64,000 nucleotides of DNA from KBS50 sp042434095. GTDB lineage: Bacteria > Actinomycetota > Actinomycetes > Mycobacteriales > Micromonosporaceae. A program made the position numbers and the translations under genes. Location: contig NZ_JBHLUE010000005.1 in assembly GCF_042434095.1 (NCBI RefSeq), positions 1-64,000 on the forward strand, in the 5' to 3' direction. Position 1 is the stretch's first letter; the number at the start of each line of letters is the position of its first letter. Below are positions 44,247-53,992 of this stretch, in pieces. The notes under the pieces are model-generated. The model was not told the DNA's origin. It ran no database searches and worked only from the letters and a program-made list of their open reading frames with translations.

Positions 44247-47173
44247 GCTTCAATGAGGCCAACACCGTTCGAGACTTCGTGCGTGACCTTGTCAGGTCGA
44301 CTGACCTCCAGTTCGTGCCCGGCAAGGAGTTGCCGCGCCGGGAGGATGAGGTGCTGCTGGAGGGGCCGGTCAAGGAGGCTCTGCAGCGGTTGAACCCGGT
44401 CATCGAGGCCGATCCGCGGCTGGCGGAAGAGGTGATCTACCACCTGCGGGCGGTCGTCCTGTCCGCCCGGCGTACGCCGAATCCGGTGGTGGCGAACGAG
44501 CAGTTCGCCGCGTGGCTGACCGGGCAGAAGTCGATGCCGTTCGGCCCGGCCGGAGAGCACGTCACCATCCGGCTCATCGACGTCGACAATCCGGAGCCGA
44601 GCGCCAACCAGTGGATGGTCTCCACGGAGGTGACGTACCGGGTCGGGCGGGTCGAGCGCCGCTTCGACCTGGTGCTGTGGTGCAACGGTTTCCCGCTGGT
44701 CGTCGGCGAGGCGAAGTCGCCGGTCCGCCCCGCGTACTCCTGGATCGACGCGGCGGCGCAGATCAACGAGGATTACGAGGTAAACGTACCGGCGTTCTTC
44801 GTTCCTAACGTGTTCAACTTCGCCACCGAAGGCAAGGACTTCCGGTACGGCTCGGTCGGTATGCCGGTCGGCCTGTGGGGTCCGTGGCGGGACGAGACCG
44901 ACGATGATGCCCCCGCGCGGACCGGCCTGGCGGTAATGCGCGAGGCCGTCGATGGCGTGCTGTCGCCGGCGGCCGTGCTGGACTTCCTGCGGTTCTTCAC
45001 GGTGTTCGCTACCGACAAGAAGCACCGCAAGATCAAGATTGTCGCTCGCTTCCAGCAGTTCCAGGCGACGAACCTCGTGGTGGAACGGGTGTTGCACGGC
45101 CGGATCAAGCAGGGCCTGATCTGGCACTTCCAGGGTTCGGGCAAGTCGCTGCTCATGGTCTTCACTGCGCAGAAGCTGCGCGCGACGGCCGGTCTGACGA
45201 ACCCCACGGTGATCATCGTGGTCGACCGAATCGACCTGGACACCCAGATCACCGGTACGTTCAACGCATCGGACGTGCCGAACCTCGCCTCGACCGACAG
45301 CCGCAAAGAGCTACAAGCTCTTCTCAAAGCGGGCGCTCGGAAGGTCATCATCACCACCGTACACAAGTTCGGTGAGGCGCCGGGAGTGCTGGACGACCGC
45401 GGCAACATCATCGTCATGGTCGACGAGGCACACCGTTCCCAGGAGGGCGACTACGGGCGCAAGATGCGCGAAGCCCTGCCGAACGCTTTCCTCTTTGGCC
45501 TGACCGGCACCCCGATCAACCGGCGGGACCGCAACACCTTCATGTGGTTTGGGTCCACAGAAGACGAAGGTGGCTATCTCTCGCGGTACTCGTTCCAGGA
45601 ATCGATCCGCGACGGGGCGACGCTGCCGCTGCACTTCGAGCCGCGCCTGTCGGAAATCCACCTTGACGAGGCCGCGATCGATGCGGCGTTCGCCGAGTTG
45701 GCCGAGCAGCACCGACTCACCGAGGCAGACAAGAGCACGCTGTCGAAGCGGGCCGCATCGCTCGAGGTGTTGATTAAGGCGGACGAGCGGGTCCGCCGGA
45801 TCGCGGCCGATATCGCCGAACACTTCCGGACCAAGGTCGAGCCACAGGGGCTCAAGGCACAGGTGGTTGTCTACGACAAGGCGACCTGCGTCGCCTACAA
45901 GGAGGAGTTCGACGAGATCCTCGGTCCCGACGCGTCCACGGTCGTCATGAGCCGCACCGCTCGCGACCCGGAGGAGTGGAGGGAGTACACCCCCGACCGG
46001 GACGAGTTGGAGCGCATCACTGTCCGATTCAACGACCCTGCCGACCCGCTGAAGATCATCATCGTCACGGCGAAGCTCCTCACCGGGTTCGACGCGCCGA
46101 TCCTCTACGCGCAGTATCTCGACAAGCCGCTCAAGGAGCACAATCTGCTCCAGGCGATCACCCGCACCAACCGGGTCTACCCACCGAACAAGACGCACGG
46201 GCTGATCGTCGACTACCTGGGCATTTTCGACGACGTCGCCAAGGCGTTCGCCTTCGACGAGAAGAGCGTCCAGCAGGTGATCAGCAACATCGCCGTACTG
46301 CGGAATCAGCTCGGTCCGGCCATCCAGGCCGCGCTGGCGTTCTTTCCCGGCGTCGACCGCACTGTGGGCGGCTACGAGGGGCTGATCGCCGCCCAGACCG
46401 CGATCAGCAGCGACGAGGCCCGCGACGCCTTCGGTGCATCCTTCAGCGTCGTCGCCCAACTCTGGGAAACCCTCAGCCCGGACCCGATCCTCTCCACCTA
46501 CGCTGCCGACTACCGGTGGTTGACCGACGTGTACGAGTCGGTCCGGCCGTCGGACATTGCCGGTCGGCTCGTGTGGCACGCCCTCGGTGCCAAGACGTTG
46601 GAACTCATCAACGAACACGTCACCGTCGAAGTGCCCCGTACCGACCTCGACATGATCGTCCTGGACGCCCAGGTGATCGAAGATCTCATGACGGGCCGGC
46701 GGAAGGACGTCGACCCAGTCGAGGTCGAAAAGTGGATTACCGCCCGGATCGCCAAGCACATCGGTAATCCTGTCTTCATCGAACTCGGCAAGCGGCTCAC
46801 GGCGCTGCGGGAGAAGTACGCCCACTCCCAGCAGGCCAGCCTGGACTTCCTCAAGGAGCTGTTCGCCCTCGCCCGAGACACCGTGGCCGCGGAGAAGGCA
46901 GCCGCCGAAGTACCCCGCGAGGACCGAGGCAAGGCGGCGCTCACCGAGCTGTTCCAGTCCCTCAAGGGCAACGGCACCCCGATCATCGCCGAAAAGATTG
47001 TCGACGAGGTCGACGAGGTCGTTCGGGCGGTGCGCTTCACGGGCTGGCAGGACACCCGGGAGGGTGACCGGCTGGTCCAGCAGTCCCTCCGCAAGACGCT
47101 TTGGACCAAGTTCAAGATCCGCGACAACGACGTGTACGAGCGCGCACTCGGCTACATTCGTGAGTACTACTAG
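44243..47173 (+). CDS. Type I RM restriction subunit HsdR
   Basis: A 976-residue HsdR. An N-terminal nuclease domain (WCNGFPLVVGEAKSP, PD-(D/E)xK type) is followed by an SF2 translocase: Walker A FQGSGKS (K near residue 301), DEAHRSQ (near residue 394), VYDKATCVAYKEE and TNRVYPPN later. It cuts DNA after ATP-driven translocation. The gene closes a four-gene M-M-S-R operon with GTGA overlaps between all genes. Confidence 0.93.
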   Translation: MSFNEANTVRDFVRDLVRSTDLQFVPGKELPRREDEVLLEGPVKEALQRLNPVIEADPRLAEEVIYHLRAVVLSARRTPNPVVANEQFAAWLTGQKSMPFGPAGEHVTIRLIDVDNPEPSANQWMVSTEVTYRVGRVERRFDLVLWCNGFPLVVGEAKSPVRPAYSWIDAAAQINEDYEVNVPAFFVPNVFNFATEGKDFRYGSVGMPVGLWGPWRDETDDDAPARTGLAVMREAVDGVLSPAAVLDFLRFFTVFATDKKHRKIKIVARFQQFQATNLVVERVLHGRIKQGLIWHFQGSGKSLLMVFTAQKLRATAGLTNPTVIIVVDRIDLDTQITGTFNASDVPNLASTDSRKELQALLKAGARKVIITTVHKFGEAPGVLDDRGNIIVMVDEAHRSQEGDYGRKMREALPNAFLFGLTGTPINRRDRNTFMWFGSTEDEGGYLSRYSFQESIRDGATLPLHFEPRLSEIHLDEAAIDAAFAELAEQHRLTEADKSTLSKRAASLEVLIKADERVRRIAADIAEHFRTKVEPQGLKAQVVVYDKATCVAYKEEFDEILGPDASTVVMSRTARDPEEWREYTPDRDELERITVRFNDPADPLKIIIVTAKLLTGFDAPILYAQYLDKPLKEHNLLQAITRTNRVYPPNKTHGLIVDYLGIFDDVAKAFAFDEKSVQQVISNIAVLRNQLGPAIQAALAFFPGVDRTVGGYEGLIAAQTAISSDEARDAFGASFSVVAQLWETLSPDPILSTYAADYRWLTDVYESVRPSDIAGRLVWHALGAKTLELINEHVTVEVPRTDLDMIVLDAQVIEDLMTGRRKDVDPVEVEKWITARIAKHIGNPVFIELGKRLTALREKYAHSQQASLDFLKELFALARDTVAAEKAAAEVPREDRGKAALTELFQSLKGNGTPIIAEKIVDEVDEVVRAVRFTGWQDTREGDRLVQQSLRKTLWTKFKIRDNDVYERALGYIREYY

Positions 47174-47342
47174 CTCTACCCGCCAAAACATGGCCGGACC
47201 GAACCTGCCGACATCCCGCGTTCTGCCTCCGGGTACGATCGTCGGCCGCCGGCGTCTCGCGCAACGCGCACGTGGCCGGAGAGACGAATTCGACCTTCAA
47301 ATCCGGTGATTCGTAAACGGCCGTGTGCAACGATGGTGAATC

Positions 47343-48185
47343 GTGTACAACGTTGATCTCGGGTTCGATGTCGAGGGCACCCACCACAGCATCCTGGTCA
47401 GCGTCAGTGATCCTCAGCTGCATCGCGGGGCCGGCCAGCACGGGCTGCACCTAACCGTGACTGTCGGCAAACATGATCTGGCCGGCGGAATCCTCCTGCT
47501 GCAGGGAGACTCGACGATCGTCGGTGCTGGCGGCCACCCACGCGCATGGTTGTCCACCTTCACCCACGCTAACCCGCTATACCTCCGCAATAACGCCATT
47601 ACCAGCGACTGCGCGCTGGTAATGGCGGTGACCGACGAGCAGCTGTGGCGCATCGAGGACATGCGCCGAGGCGACGACTTCCAGATCGATCTTCGGATCA
47701 ACGCCGTTCTGGTCTCTGGGGGTCGCACCTCGCCCATGATCAACCCTTCTCAGTATCAAGTGCGTGTCGACCGCTACCGGTGGCTGCGGCAGTTGACCAA
47801 CGTCGATCGCGCGGCGCACTTCATGGTGGCTGTGCCCGCCGTCGGCGATGGCAGCGACGGGATGGCCTCGGTGGTCAAGTTCCTGCGCGAGGCCGAGTCG
47901 GCCTACAGGGACAACCGCGACCGCGACGCCGCGACCGCGGTCCGCCGGGCGGTCGAGCGGTTCAGGACCCTGATCACACTGCCCCCGACCAAGAGCATCG
48001 ACGCGACCAATCGAGAGCAGCGCGACAAGAGCCAGCGCTGGGCCGCCGTTTTCTATTCGATCATGGGTGTGCTCAACGCTGCGCCGCACGGCGACGCCGT
48101 CACGGAGGCGGTGGAGTTCAGTCGGCGCGACGGTCAGGCGGTCATTGCTATCGCGATGGGGCTCCTCGGTCGCGATTGGAGCTGA
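47343..48185 (+). CDS. Hypothetical protein next to RM genes
   Basis: A 280-residue protein of unknown function. The first ~150 residues are beta-rich (YNVDLGFDVEGTHHSILV; DDFQIDLRINAVLVSGG), possibly a carbohydrate- or ligand-binding sandwich. Residues 160-280 are helical (VVKFLREAESAYRDNRDRDA, AVERFRTLITLPP). GTG 47343 has no clear ribosome site. Its place between two RM systems suggests a defence-linked role; no family recognised. Confidence 0.65.
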   Translation: MYNVDLGFDVEGTHHSILVSVSDPQLHRGAGQHGLHLTVTVGKHDLAGGILLLQGDSTIVGAGGHPRAWLSTFTHANPLYLRNNAITSDCALVMAVTDEQLWRIEDMRRGDDFQIDLRINAVLVSGGRTSPMINPSQYQVRVDRYRWLRQLTNVDRAAHFMVAVPAVGDGSDGMASVVKFLREAESAYRDNRDRDAATAVRRAVERFRTLITLPPTKSIDATNREQRDKSQRWAAVFYSIMGVLNAAPHGDAVTEAVEFSRRDGQAVIAIAMGLLGRDWS

Positions 48186-48848
48186 TCCGGAGAGCTCGAG
48201 CTTGGGTCGACGGTTGCGCGACTCTGCGGATCGGATCCGGGCGTCCGGCCCGCCCACGTACAGCACTCAGTATGGGATATGCAGGACGGTGTCCCAGCGG
48301 GGAACTCGGAGGTTGCCCGGTTCGGGCCAAGATCGTCCGCTCATTGCCACGGTGAGGTGGGTGCATCACCGCCTCGGGCAGGGAGGGTTGGCTGTCGCAG
48401 CGGCCACGACGTCGATGTAGGCATTGGTGACCAAGGCGTCTCCACCGGCAGCACGGGTGGCGCGCTCCGCTGAGGTCGTTACGTTCCCACTGGAGAAGGG
48501 CCTGCTAGACACGAGGTGGGCTGATGCCCGTAGTGGTGCTCGTGTACCAGCGGGTCGATCTCCACGATGGACCCCTCCCACCTGCCAGAAGTCGCTGACT
48601 CGAGGGTGAGCCAGGGCCTGCTCGCCGCTGAGTGCCGCCGGCACCGCAGAATGTGTGCCAGAGCCAAGGTTTAGCCGGCGTTGACACCAGACACATCCCC
48701 CGTTCGGACGCGGTATTCGGCATTGATCTATCTCGCCGTCTGTCGCATGCTGAGAGAAACGCTGTGGGCTCGATTGGCGACTATGCGTAGCCGTGCTGGG
48801 TGGTGACGGGTGGCATGTGCGCGATCGACATAGTGCAAATGAGGGCGT
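48186..48848. other. Gene-free stretch between RM genes
   Basis: About 660 bases with no gene I can support. Open frames here are short or are shadows running into the next gene. It holds the promoter of the nuclease-methyltransferase gene and may hold a decayed gene; no family match was recognised. Confidence 0.4.
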
Positions 48849-51800
48849 ATGGCCAGACGAGCGACTCCCCGGGACATTGGCCAGATACCTGCCCCTCGCG
48901 GTTCCTCCGAGGCATACCACACGGCGCTCAAGGCAGCGGTCTCTCGATTTGGTGCCGCAGTCACTCCGGTGCTCCAGCTGGGATTGGCCGCCCCCGAGGA
49001 CACTCTGCGGGGACCCTGCGTGGAACTGCTGCGGGCCGTCGGACGTGAGATCGGCTGCCCGGTTCGGGCCCACGGCGAGGTGCGGCTCCCAGAACTTGCC
49101 ATCCGTCCCGACTACTTGATCGACGTGGACGGCGGCCCGGTCGGCTATGTGGAGCTCAAGGCTCCCGGACGCGGCGTCCCCGGACCGGACTGGCGCCCCA
49201 CGGCGCGCGAGCGCAAGCAATGGAGTCAGCTTCAGTTACTACCGAACGTTCTGTTCACCGACGGTCAATCCTTCGCGGTTTACCGCTGGGGCGAGCTACA
49301 TGGAGCCGTTGCGCGTCTCGACGGCGACCTGCGCCAGGCTGGCGAACGTCTCCGGCCTCTGGATACCGGCTTGGCGTCAGTGCTTCATGCCTTCTTGTCG
49401 TGGCGCCCGCGTTCGCACCGTCGGCTTGAGTATCTCGTCCGAGACGCGGCGCGGCTGTGCCGACTGCTGCGCGACGAGGTGTTGGGGACCCTTCGTCAGG
49501 AGCGGCTTGGCGCGAAAGTCAGGCTATTCAGCGATCATCTAGCGGACTGGCGTACTTGGCTGTTTCCGCACCTCAGCGAGGAGTTATTCGCCGACGCCTA
49601 CGCCCAGACCGTCACATTCGGTCTGCTGTTGGCTCGCCGGTCCGGGATCGTCTTCGACGGCAAGGAACTTCCCACGATCGGCCGGGAGCTCACCAAGAAG
49701 CACCTCCTCGTCGGTCGGGCGCTTGCCATCCTCACCGAGGACCACGGTGGTCCCAGCATCGAGCAGCGCAGCGTCGCGCTACAGACGCTGCGTCGCATCG
49801 TCGCGGTCAGCGATTGGACGGATTGGAGGACCGACACAGCCGACCACCTCTACGAGCGATTCCTTGAGCTATACGACCCAGCCGTTCGGCGAGGCAGCGG
49901 CTCGTACTTCACCCCACAAGCCGTCGCTGACTTCATTGTCCGATTCGTCGATGGGCTCCTGCGGGAAAAGCTGCAGCGGAGGCTTGGCCTCGCCGAGCGC
50001 GACGTCGTGGTGGTGGATCCAGCTATGGGGACAGGCACCTTCTTGCTCAGCGTCATCGCGCGTGTGGCGAACGCGGTTACCGCAGACGGTGGGGACCAGC
50101 AGGCCGAGCTCCGGTCCCTACTCGGTCGGCTGGTCGGCTTCGAGCGCCAGATCGCGCCTTTCGCGGTGGCGGAGCTACGGCTACACCAAGACCTCGCGGC
50201 ACGCGGACTGGAGGTGGCGGACGAGAAGGTCCGCTTCTACGTAACCGACACGTTGGACGACCCGAACGTCGAAACGCTCGCCAGCCCGTACGTCTACCGA
50301 CCCATCGCCGACTCCCGAGCGCAGGCGATCAAGGTCAAGATGGACGAGCGGGTGATGGTCGTGCTGGGCAACCCGCCTTACCTGGAGCGCGCCAAGACGC
50401 AGGGCGGCCTGGTTCTAGCTGGTCACAAAGGCAGGTCCAGCCTGCTCGACAGCTTCCGCGGTTCAGAAACTGGCCGGCTTGAGTTCAAACTGCACAACTT
50501 GAACATCTACTTCTGGCGGTGGGCAACCTGGAAGGTCTTCGAGGCCCACCCCGAGCACCCCGAGGGAATCGTCGCGTTTGTCTGCACGTCCGCCTTCACC
50601 ACGGGGCCAGGCTTCGCCGGCATGCGCGAGTACCTGCGACGGCAGGCGGACTGGGGATGGATCATTGACCTCTCGCCGGAGGGGCACCAGCCCGATGTTT
50701 CAACCCGCGTCTTTCCTGAGGTTCAGCAGCCGCTGTGCATCGGCGTGTTCGGCCGCCACGGTACAGCAGATGCTGACGCGCCGGCCCAAGTCAGGTATAT
50801 AGAGATTTCAGGAGCTAGGGAAGCCAAGTTCGACCAGCTCCGCCTGCTTTCTCCTGCAAGCGGTAGGTGGCTGGACTGCCCAACCACATGGCCGGCGCCT
50901 TTTCGACCGGCGTCGGTCGCGAAGTGGAACGATTGCGTCCCGTTGGCCGACCTGATGCCGTGGCAGTCGCCCGGCATCACACCCAACCGCACGTGGGTCT
51001 ATGCGCCGGACGCCGCCACACTGAGAGAGCGATGGCGGCGCCTCGCGATGGCTGCCCCCCAGGACCGGGCAGCGCTTATGAAGGAAACCGGTGATAGAAA
51101 GGTTGGCCTCGCGCTGGCTCCGAACTTCGACGCTACTGGCCAGGCTTCGTCCCTCGCTGGTGTTCTGGACCAGGAAGGGCCTGTTCGGAGGGTGGCCTTT
51201 CGCAGCTTTGACCGCCAGTACGTCATCGCTGACCGGCGAGTTGTGGACCGCGCTCGCCCTGATCTATGGGCGACACACGGAGAGCACCAGATCTACGCGA
51301 CCACCTTGTTCGCCGAGTCGATCAGCTCCGGACCAGCTATCGTTTTCGCCGCTGAGGTGCCGGACGCCCACCATTACATGGGGCACCACGGTGGCAAAGC
51401 CATCCCCGCCTACCGGGATGCCGTAGGTAAGCTGCCCAACATCGCCCCAGGCCTGCTTAAACAGCTCACTCGCAGTCTCGGAATCCCGATCACCAGCGAT
51501 GACATGTTCGCCTACATTGCCGCACTGACAGCCCACCCCGGCTACGCCAGGCGGTTCCGTGCTGAGCTGCGTACCCCTGGGCTACGAGTTCCGCTAACCG
51601 CGGATCTCACGAAGTGGCGCCAAGCGGTGGAGCTGGGGGAGCGGTTGGTCTGGCTGCACACCTACGGAGAGCGATACGTGAACGCCTCAGCAGGTCGACC
51701 GCAGGGACCACCATTGGAACTTAGACCCGATGTCCTTGTGCCCATACCAGGGACGCCGGAACGGATGCCCGAACGCATCACATACGACGAGGAGACGTTG

Positions 51801-52160
51801 ACCCTGCATGTCGGTGATGGTGCCCTTGGCCCTGTCCAGATGGCCGTCTGGCACTACGATGTGTGCGGCACCCAAGTGGTGAAAAAGTGGTTCGAGTACC
51901 GCTCCAAGAAGCCACGCGTCCGGAGATCCTCGCCGCTGAACGACATTGTTACCACCCGGTGGGACTCAACGAACGACCTCCGCAACCTGCTGGCAGTGTT
52001 GCGGGGATGCGTTGCCCTCGAACCGCGACTGGCGGAACTTTTGGAAGCGGTGCTCGGCGGTCCCCTCATCACGATGACGGACTTGGAGATCGTCGGTATC
52101 CTTCCGCCTCCGCGGAGAGTTGGACGCCCGGTCATTGAGACCGATCCTCGCCTCTTCTAG
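48849..52160 (+). CDS. Single-chain nuclease-methyltransferase, type ISP/IIG-like
   Basis: A 1103-residue restriction-modification enzyme. N-terminal PD-(D/E)xK nuclease site: PDYLIDVDG (D88) and YVELKAPG (E102, K104). The methyltransferase has motif I DPAMGTGTFLL (D390) and catalytic NPPY (N508, LGNPPYLERAK). The C-terminal ~350 residues resemble the type ISP target-recognition part (NRTWVYAPD, RITYDEETLTLHVG). No Walker A or helicase motif is seen between nuclease and methyltransferase, unlike classical type ISP enzymes. ATG 48849 has a GAGGG upstream. Confidence 0.82.
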   Translation: MARRATPRDIGQIPAPRGSSEAYHTALKAAVSRFGAAVTPVLQLGLAAPEDTLRGPCVELLRAVGREIGCPVRAHGEVRLPELAIRPDYLIDVDGGPVGYVELKAPGRGVPGPDWRPTARERKQWSQLQLLPNVLFTDGQSFAVYRWGELHGAVARLDGDLRQAGERLRPLDTGLASVLHAFLSWRPRSHRRLEYLVRDAARLCRLLRDEVLGTLRQERLGAKVRLFSDHLADWRTWLFPHLSEELFADAYAQTVTFGLLLARRSGIVFDGKELPTIGRELTKKHLLVGRALAILTEDHGGPSIEQRSVALQTLRRIVAVSDWTDWRTDTADHLYERFLELYDPAVRRGSGSYFTPQAVADFIVRFVDGLLREKLQRRLGLAERDVVVVDPAMGTGTFLLSVIARVANAVTADGGDQQAELRSLLGRLVGFERQIAPFAVAELRLHQDLAARGLEVADEKVRFYVTDTLDDPNVETLASPYVYRPIADSRAQAIKVKMDERVMVVLGNPPYLERAKTQGGLVLAGHKGRSSLLDSFRGSETGRLEFKLHNLNIYFWRWATWKVFEAHPEHPEGIVAFVCTSAFTTGPGFAGMREYLRRQADWGWIIDLSPEGHQPDVSTRVFPEVQQPLCIGVFGRHGTADADAPAQVRYIEISGAREAKFDQLRLLSPASGRWLDCPTTWPAPFRPASVAKWNDCVPLADLMPWQSPGITPNRTWVYAPDAATLRERWRRLAMAAPQDRAALMKETGDRKVGLALAPNFDATGQASSLAGVLDQEGPVRRVAFRSFDRQYVIADRRVVDRARPDLWATHGEHQIYATTLFAESISSGPAIVFAAEVPDAHHYMGHHGGKAIPAYRDAVGKLPNIAPGLLKQLTRSLGIPITSDDMFAYIAALTAHPGYARRFRAELRTPGLRVPLTADLTKWRQAVELGERLVWLHTYGERYVNASAGRPQGPPLELRPDVLVPIPGTPERMPERITYDEETLTLHVGDGALGPVQMAVWHYDVCGTQVVKKWFEYRSKKPRVRRSSPLNDIVTTRWDSTNDLRNLLAVLRGCVALEPRLAELLEAVLGGPLITMTDLEIVGILPPPRRVGRPVIETDPRLF

Positions 52161-52852
52161 GTGCGGCTCAGCAGCGTCGCTCGGACCAAAGTCCTTCCCC
52201 GGGCGCGTGCCACAGTGATCTTCCCGTCTCGGACCACAGCACTATTCTGTTGGCGGAGTTCCGCCTGGTCGAATCGGGTCGACGAGGTCCTGGGCCGCGA
52301 CTGGTGCCCGACTACATGCCGACCGCTCCCCCCTTTTACCCCCCGAAAACTCCCGCCAAGTATTGACCACTGGCGACAATTGGTGAACAGCGGCTGGCCA
52401 CGTTCGGGCATGTCAACCCTGGTTCTTGACGATCAACGACAAGTCCGAGCGGGCACTGGTCGACAACCATGTGTCGCAAGTTCGATTTGCGTCCCCGCCG
52501 GAGGTGTTCCTCTTGGATTGGCCAGGGACGTGCCGGCTGAGGGGCAAAGACCGGTAGAGCCGAGCAGCTACGAGCTATAGCTGATCAGCACGTCGTGGTC
52601 CACGGGTCCCGACAGTGGGGCAGCGGTATCGATCGCCCCTCGGACACAAATCATTGCCCCACGGTGCGCGCTATGATCCACTTCGGCGCGCACCGTTTGC
52701 GTTTCCGAGCGGCAAGTCTGGCCTGCCCGAGCACGGGGTCACCGACCCACCCTCAGGGCCCCGGCAGGTCGGCAGGTGATGCCGCGGCGCCCCCGGGTTT
52801 AACGCTGGCCGAGGCCGGTAGGCCGGATCCGGCATGGTTGTAGCCTCTGCGC
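52161..52852. other. Gene-free stretch before tRNA array region
   Basis: About 690 bases. A 139-codon frame (52161-52580) has no family features and poor codon use for this genome, so I do not call it. CCCCCCTTTTACCCCCC near 52330 is the only low-complexity block. The end has a possible leaderless promoter (TAGCCT) for the MmcQ/YjbR gene. Confidence 0.4.
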
Positions 52853-53221
52853 ATGGCCGATGCCGAGGACGTACGCCGGCTGGCGCTCGCGCTGCCCCAC
52901 GTGGTGGAGATCGACAGCGACGGCTTCGACTTCCGCGTGGACAACAAGGGTTTCGTCTGGTCTTATCCGGAACGGTTGCCGGGGAAGCCACGGGTGATCC
53001 GTACCGATGTCGCAGTTGTCTACGTCGGTGACGAGGGAGAGAAGCAGGCGCTGCTGCTCGGCGAGCCCGAGCTCTTCTTCACGACGGCCGGGTACGACGG
53101 GCTTCCGCTGGTGATGGTGCGGCTCGCCGAGGTGTCGGTCGAGCGGCTGGCCGAACTGGTCACCGACGCGTGGCGGATGCGGGCGCCGACGGAACTGGCG
53201 GAGAGCCTGCCGGAAGGGTGA
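52853..53221 (+). CDS. MmcQ/YjbR-family protein
   Basis: A 122-residue protein of the MmcQ/YjbR family: an N-terminal helix DVRRLALALPHVVE, a strand region (FDFRVDNKGFVWSYP), and the C-terminal FFTTAGYDGLPLVMVRL ... LAELVTDAWRM. Double-wing DNA-binding-like fold; cellular role unclear. TAGCCT about 12 bases before the ATG fits a leaderless transcript. Start ATG 52853. Confidence 0.88.
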   Translation: MADAEDVRRLALALPHVVEIDSDGFDFRVDNKGFVWSYPERLPGKPRVIRTDVAVVYVGDEGEKQALLLGEPELFFTTAGYDGLPLVMVRLAEVSVERLAELVTDAWRMRAPTELAESLPEG

Positions 53222-53334
53222 CCGCTCGGCGTGACGGCCCCGTCCCGTTCTTCATAATTGATTGCTCGCGTCGACGGGCTGCCCTACCGTAGAGATCAGC
53301 ACCGAGACGACCGACCAGGAACCGGGAGACCGAC

Positions 53335-53466
53335 ATGTTGTGGCATACCTCGATCGCATCGCAGCGGCTCATGCCGCGCGGCGAGGTCGCCATGACCTGT
53401 TACGGGCGACCCGGCGTGCTGGCCGATAACAAGGCCAGCGACGAGCTGAGACGGTGGCGCAGCTAG
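53335..53466 (+). CDS. Possible small protein
   Basis: A 43-residue frame beginning MLWHTSIASQRLM, with GGGAG seven bases before ATG 53335. It ends 19 bases before a terminator hairpin, so it could be a real short gene. There is no family evidence. Confidence 0.35.
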   Translation: MLWHTSIASQRLMPRGEVAMTCYGRPGVLADNKASDELRRWRS

Positions 53467-53485
53467 CATCCGCTAGCGATCCTCG

Positions 53486-53521
53486 CGCCGCCCTCCCAGA
53501 TCCGGGACCGGGCGGCGTTTT
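53486..53521 (+). terminator. Rho-independent terminator
   Basis: CGCCGCCC (53486-53493) and GGGCGGCG (53510-53517) form a perfect 8-bp stem with a 16-base loop, followed by TTTT. It separates the upstream genes from the tRNA array. Confidence 0.8.
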
Positions 53522-53560
53522 CGTTGCCGGACCCACGGCAACCACATTCCTTCTCCACCT

Positions 53561-53633
53561 ACGGGTGTAGCTCAACCGGCAGAGCGCCAGCCTCCAAAGC
53601 TGGAAGACGCGGGTTCGAATCCTGCTGCCCGTG
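53561..53633 (+). tRNA. tRNA-Trp(CCA)
   Basis: All arms are present. Anticodon arm CCAGC-CTCCAAA-GCTGG. T arm GCGGG-TTCGAAT-CCTGC. First gene of the tRNA array. Confidence 0.9.
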
Positions 53634-53737
53634 CGCCACGCCCCGGCCCCGCCGGCGGCATCGGTTTTTGAAAACTCCACAGCGGATGGCACATCACCGA
53701 CGCCGCGTACACCTCGTGCGTCGCGTCGGACGACATG

Positions 53738-53771
53738 GCCTGGCCGCCGGCAGAACCGCCGGCGGCCAGGC
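53738..53771. repeat. 14-bp perfect inverted repeat in tRNA array
   Basis: GCCTGGCCGCCGGC (53738-53751) and its exact complement (53758-53771) enclose a 6-base loop AGAACC. It lies in the 178-base spacer after tRNA-Trp, with no gene around it. Terminator, processing signal or protein site are possible. Confidence 0.75.
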
Positions 53772-53811
53772 GATCCGGAGCGGGGGAGACGGCAACCCGC
53801 ACGGATCGAAT

Positions 53812-53884
53812 GTCCTCGTAGCTCAGCGGATAGAGCACCGGATTACGGATCCGGGGGCCGGGAGTTCGAATCTCTCCGGGGACG
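53812..53884 (+). tRNA. tRNA-Arg(ACG)
   Basis: Acceptor GTCCTCG/CGGGGAC with one wobble. Anticodon arm CCGGA-TTACGGA-TCCGG. T arm GGGAG-TTCGAAT-CTCTC. Confidence 0.9.
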
Positions 53885-53903
53885 CCGAAGCAGCGACGCA
53901 TAC

Positions 53904-53977
53904 CGCCCGTGAGGCTGAGGCAGGTAGACCACCGGACTCTCAATCCGGAAGACCGGGTTCAACCCCCGGACGGGCGA
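53904..53977 (+). tRNA. tRNA-Glu(CTC), D arm weak
   Basis: Acceptor CGCCCGT/ACGGGCG perfect. Anticodon arm CCGGA-CTCTCAA-TCCGG. T arm CCGGG-TTCAACC-CCCGG. The D stem has a mismatch. Confidence 0.85.
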
Positions 53978-53992
53978 CAGCACCACCAGCAT

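Noticed and set aside
48366..49220. Minus-strand frame overlapping the nuclease-methyltransferase start
   Set aside because: It overlaps the 5' end of a clear plus-strand gene and shows no domain.
52161..52580. 139-codon plus-strand frame
   Set aside because: No family resemblance, no ribosome site, irregular codon use.
53655..53690. Possible tRNA-Phe-like segment (GGTTTTTGAAAACTCC)
   Set aside because: It has GAA in a small hairpin, but no matching acceptor or T arm nearby.
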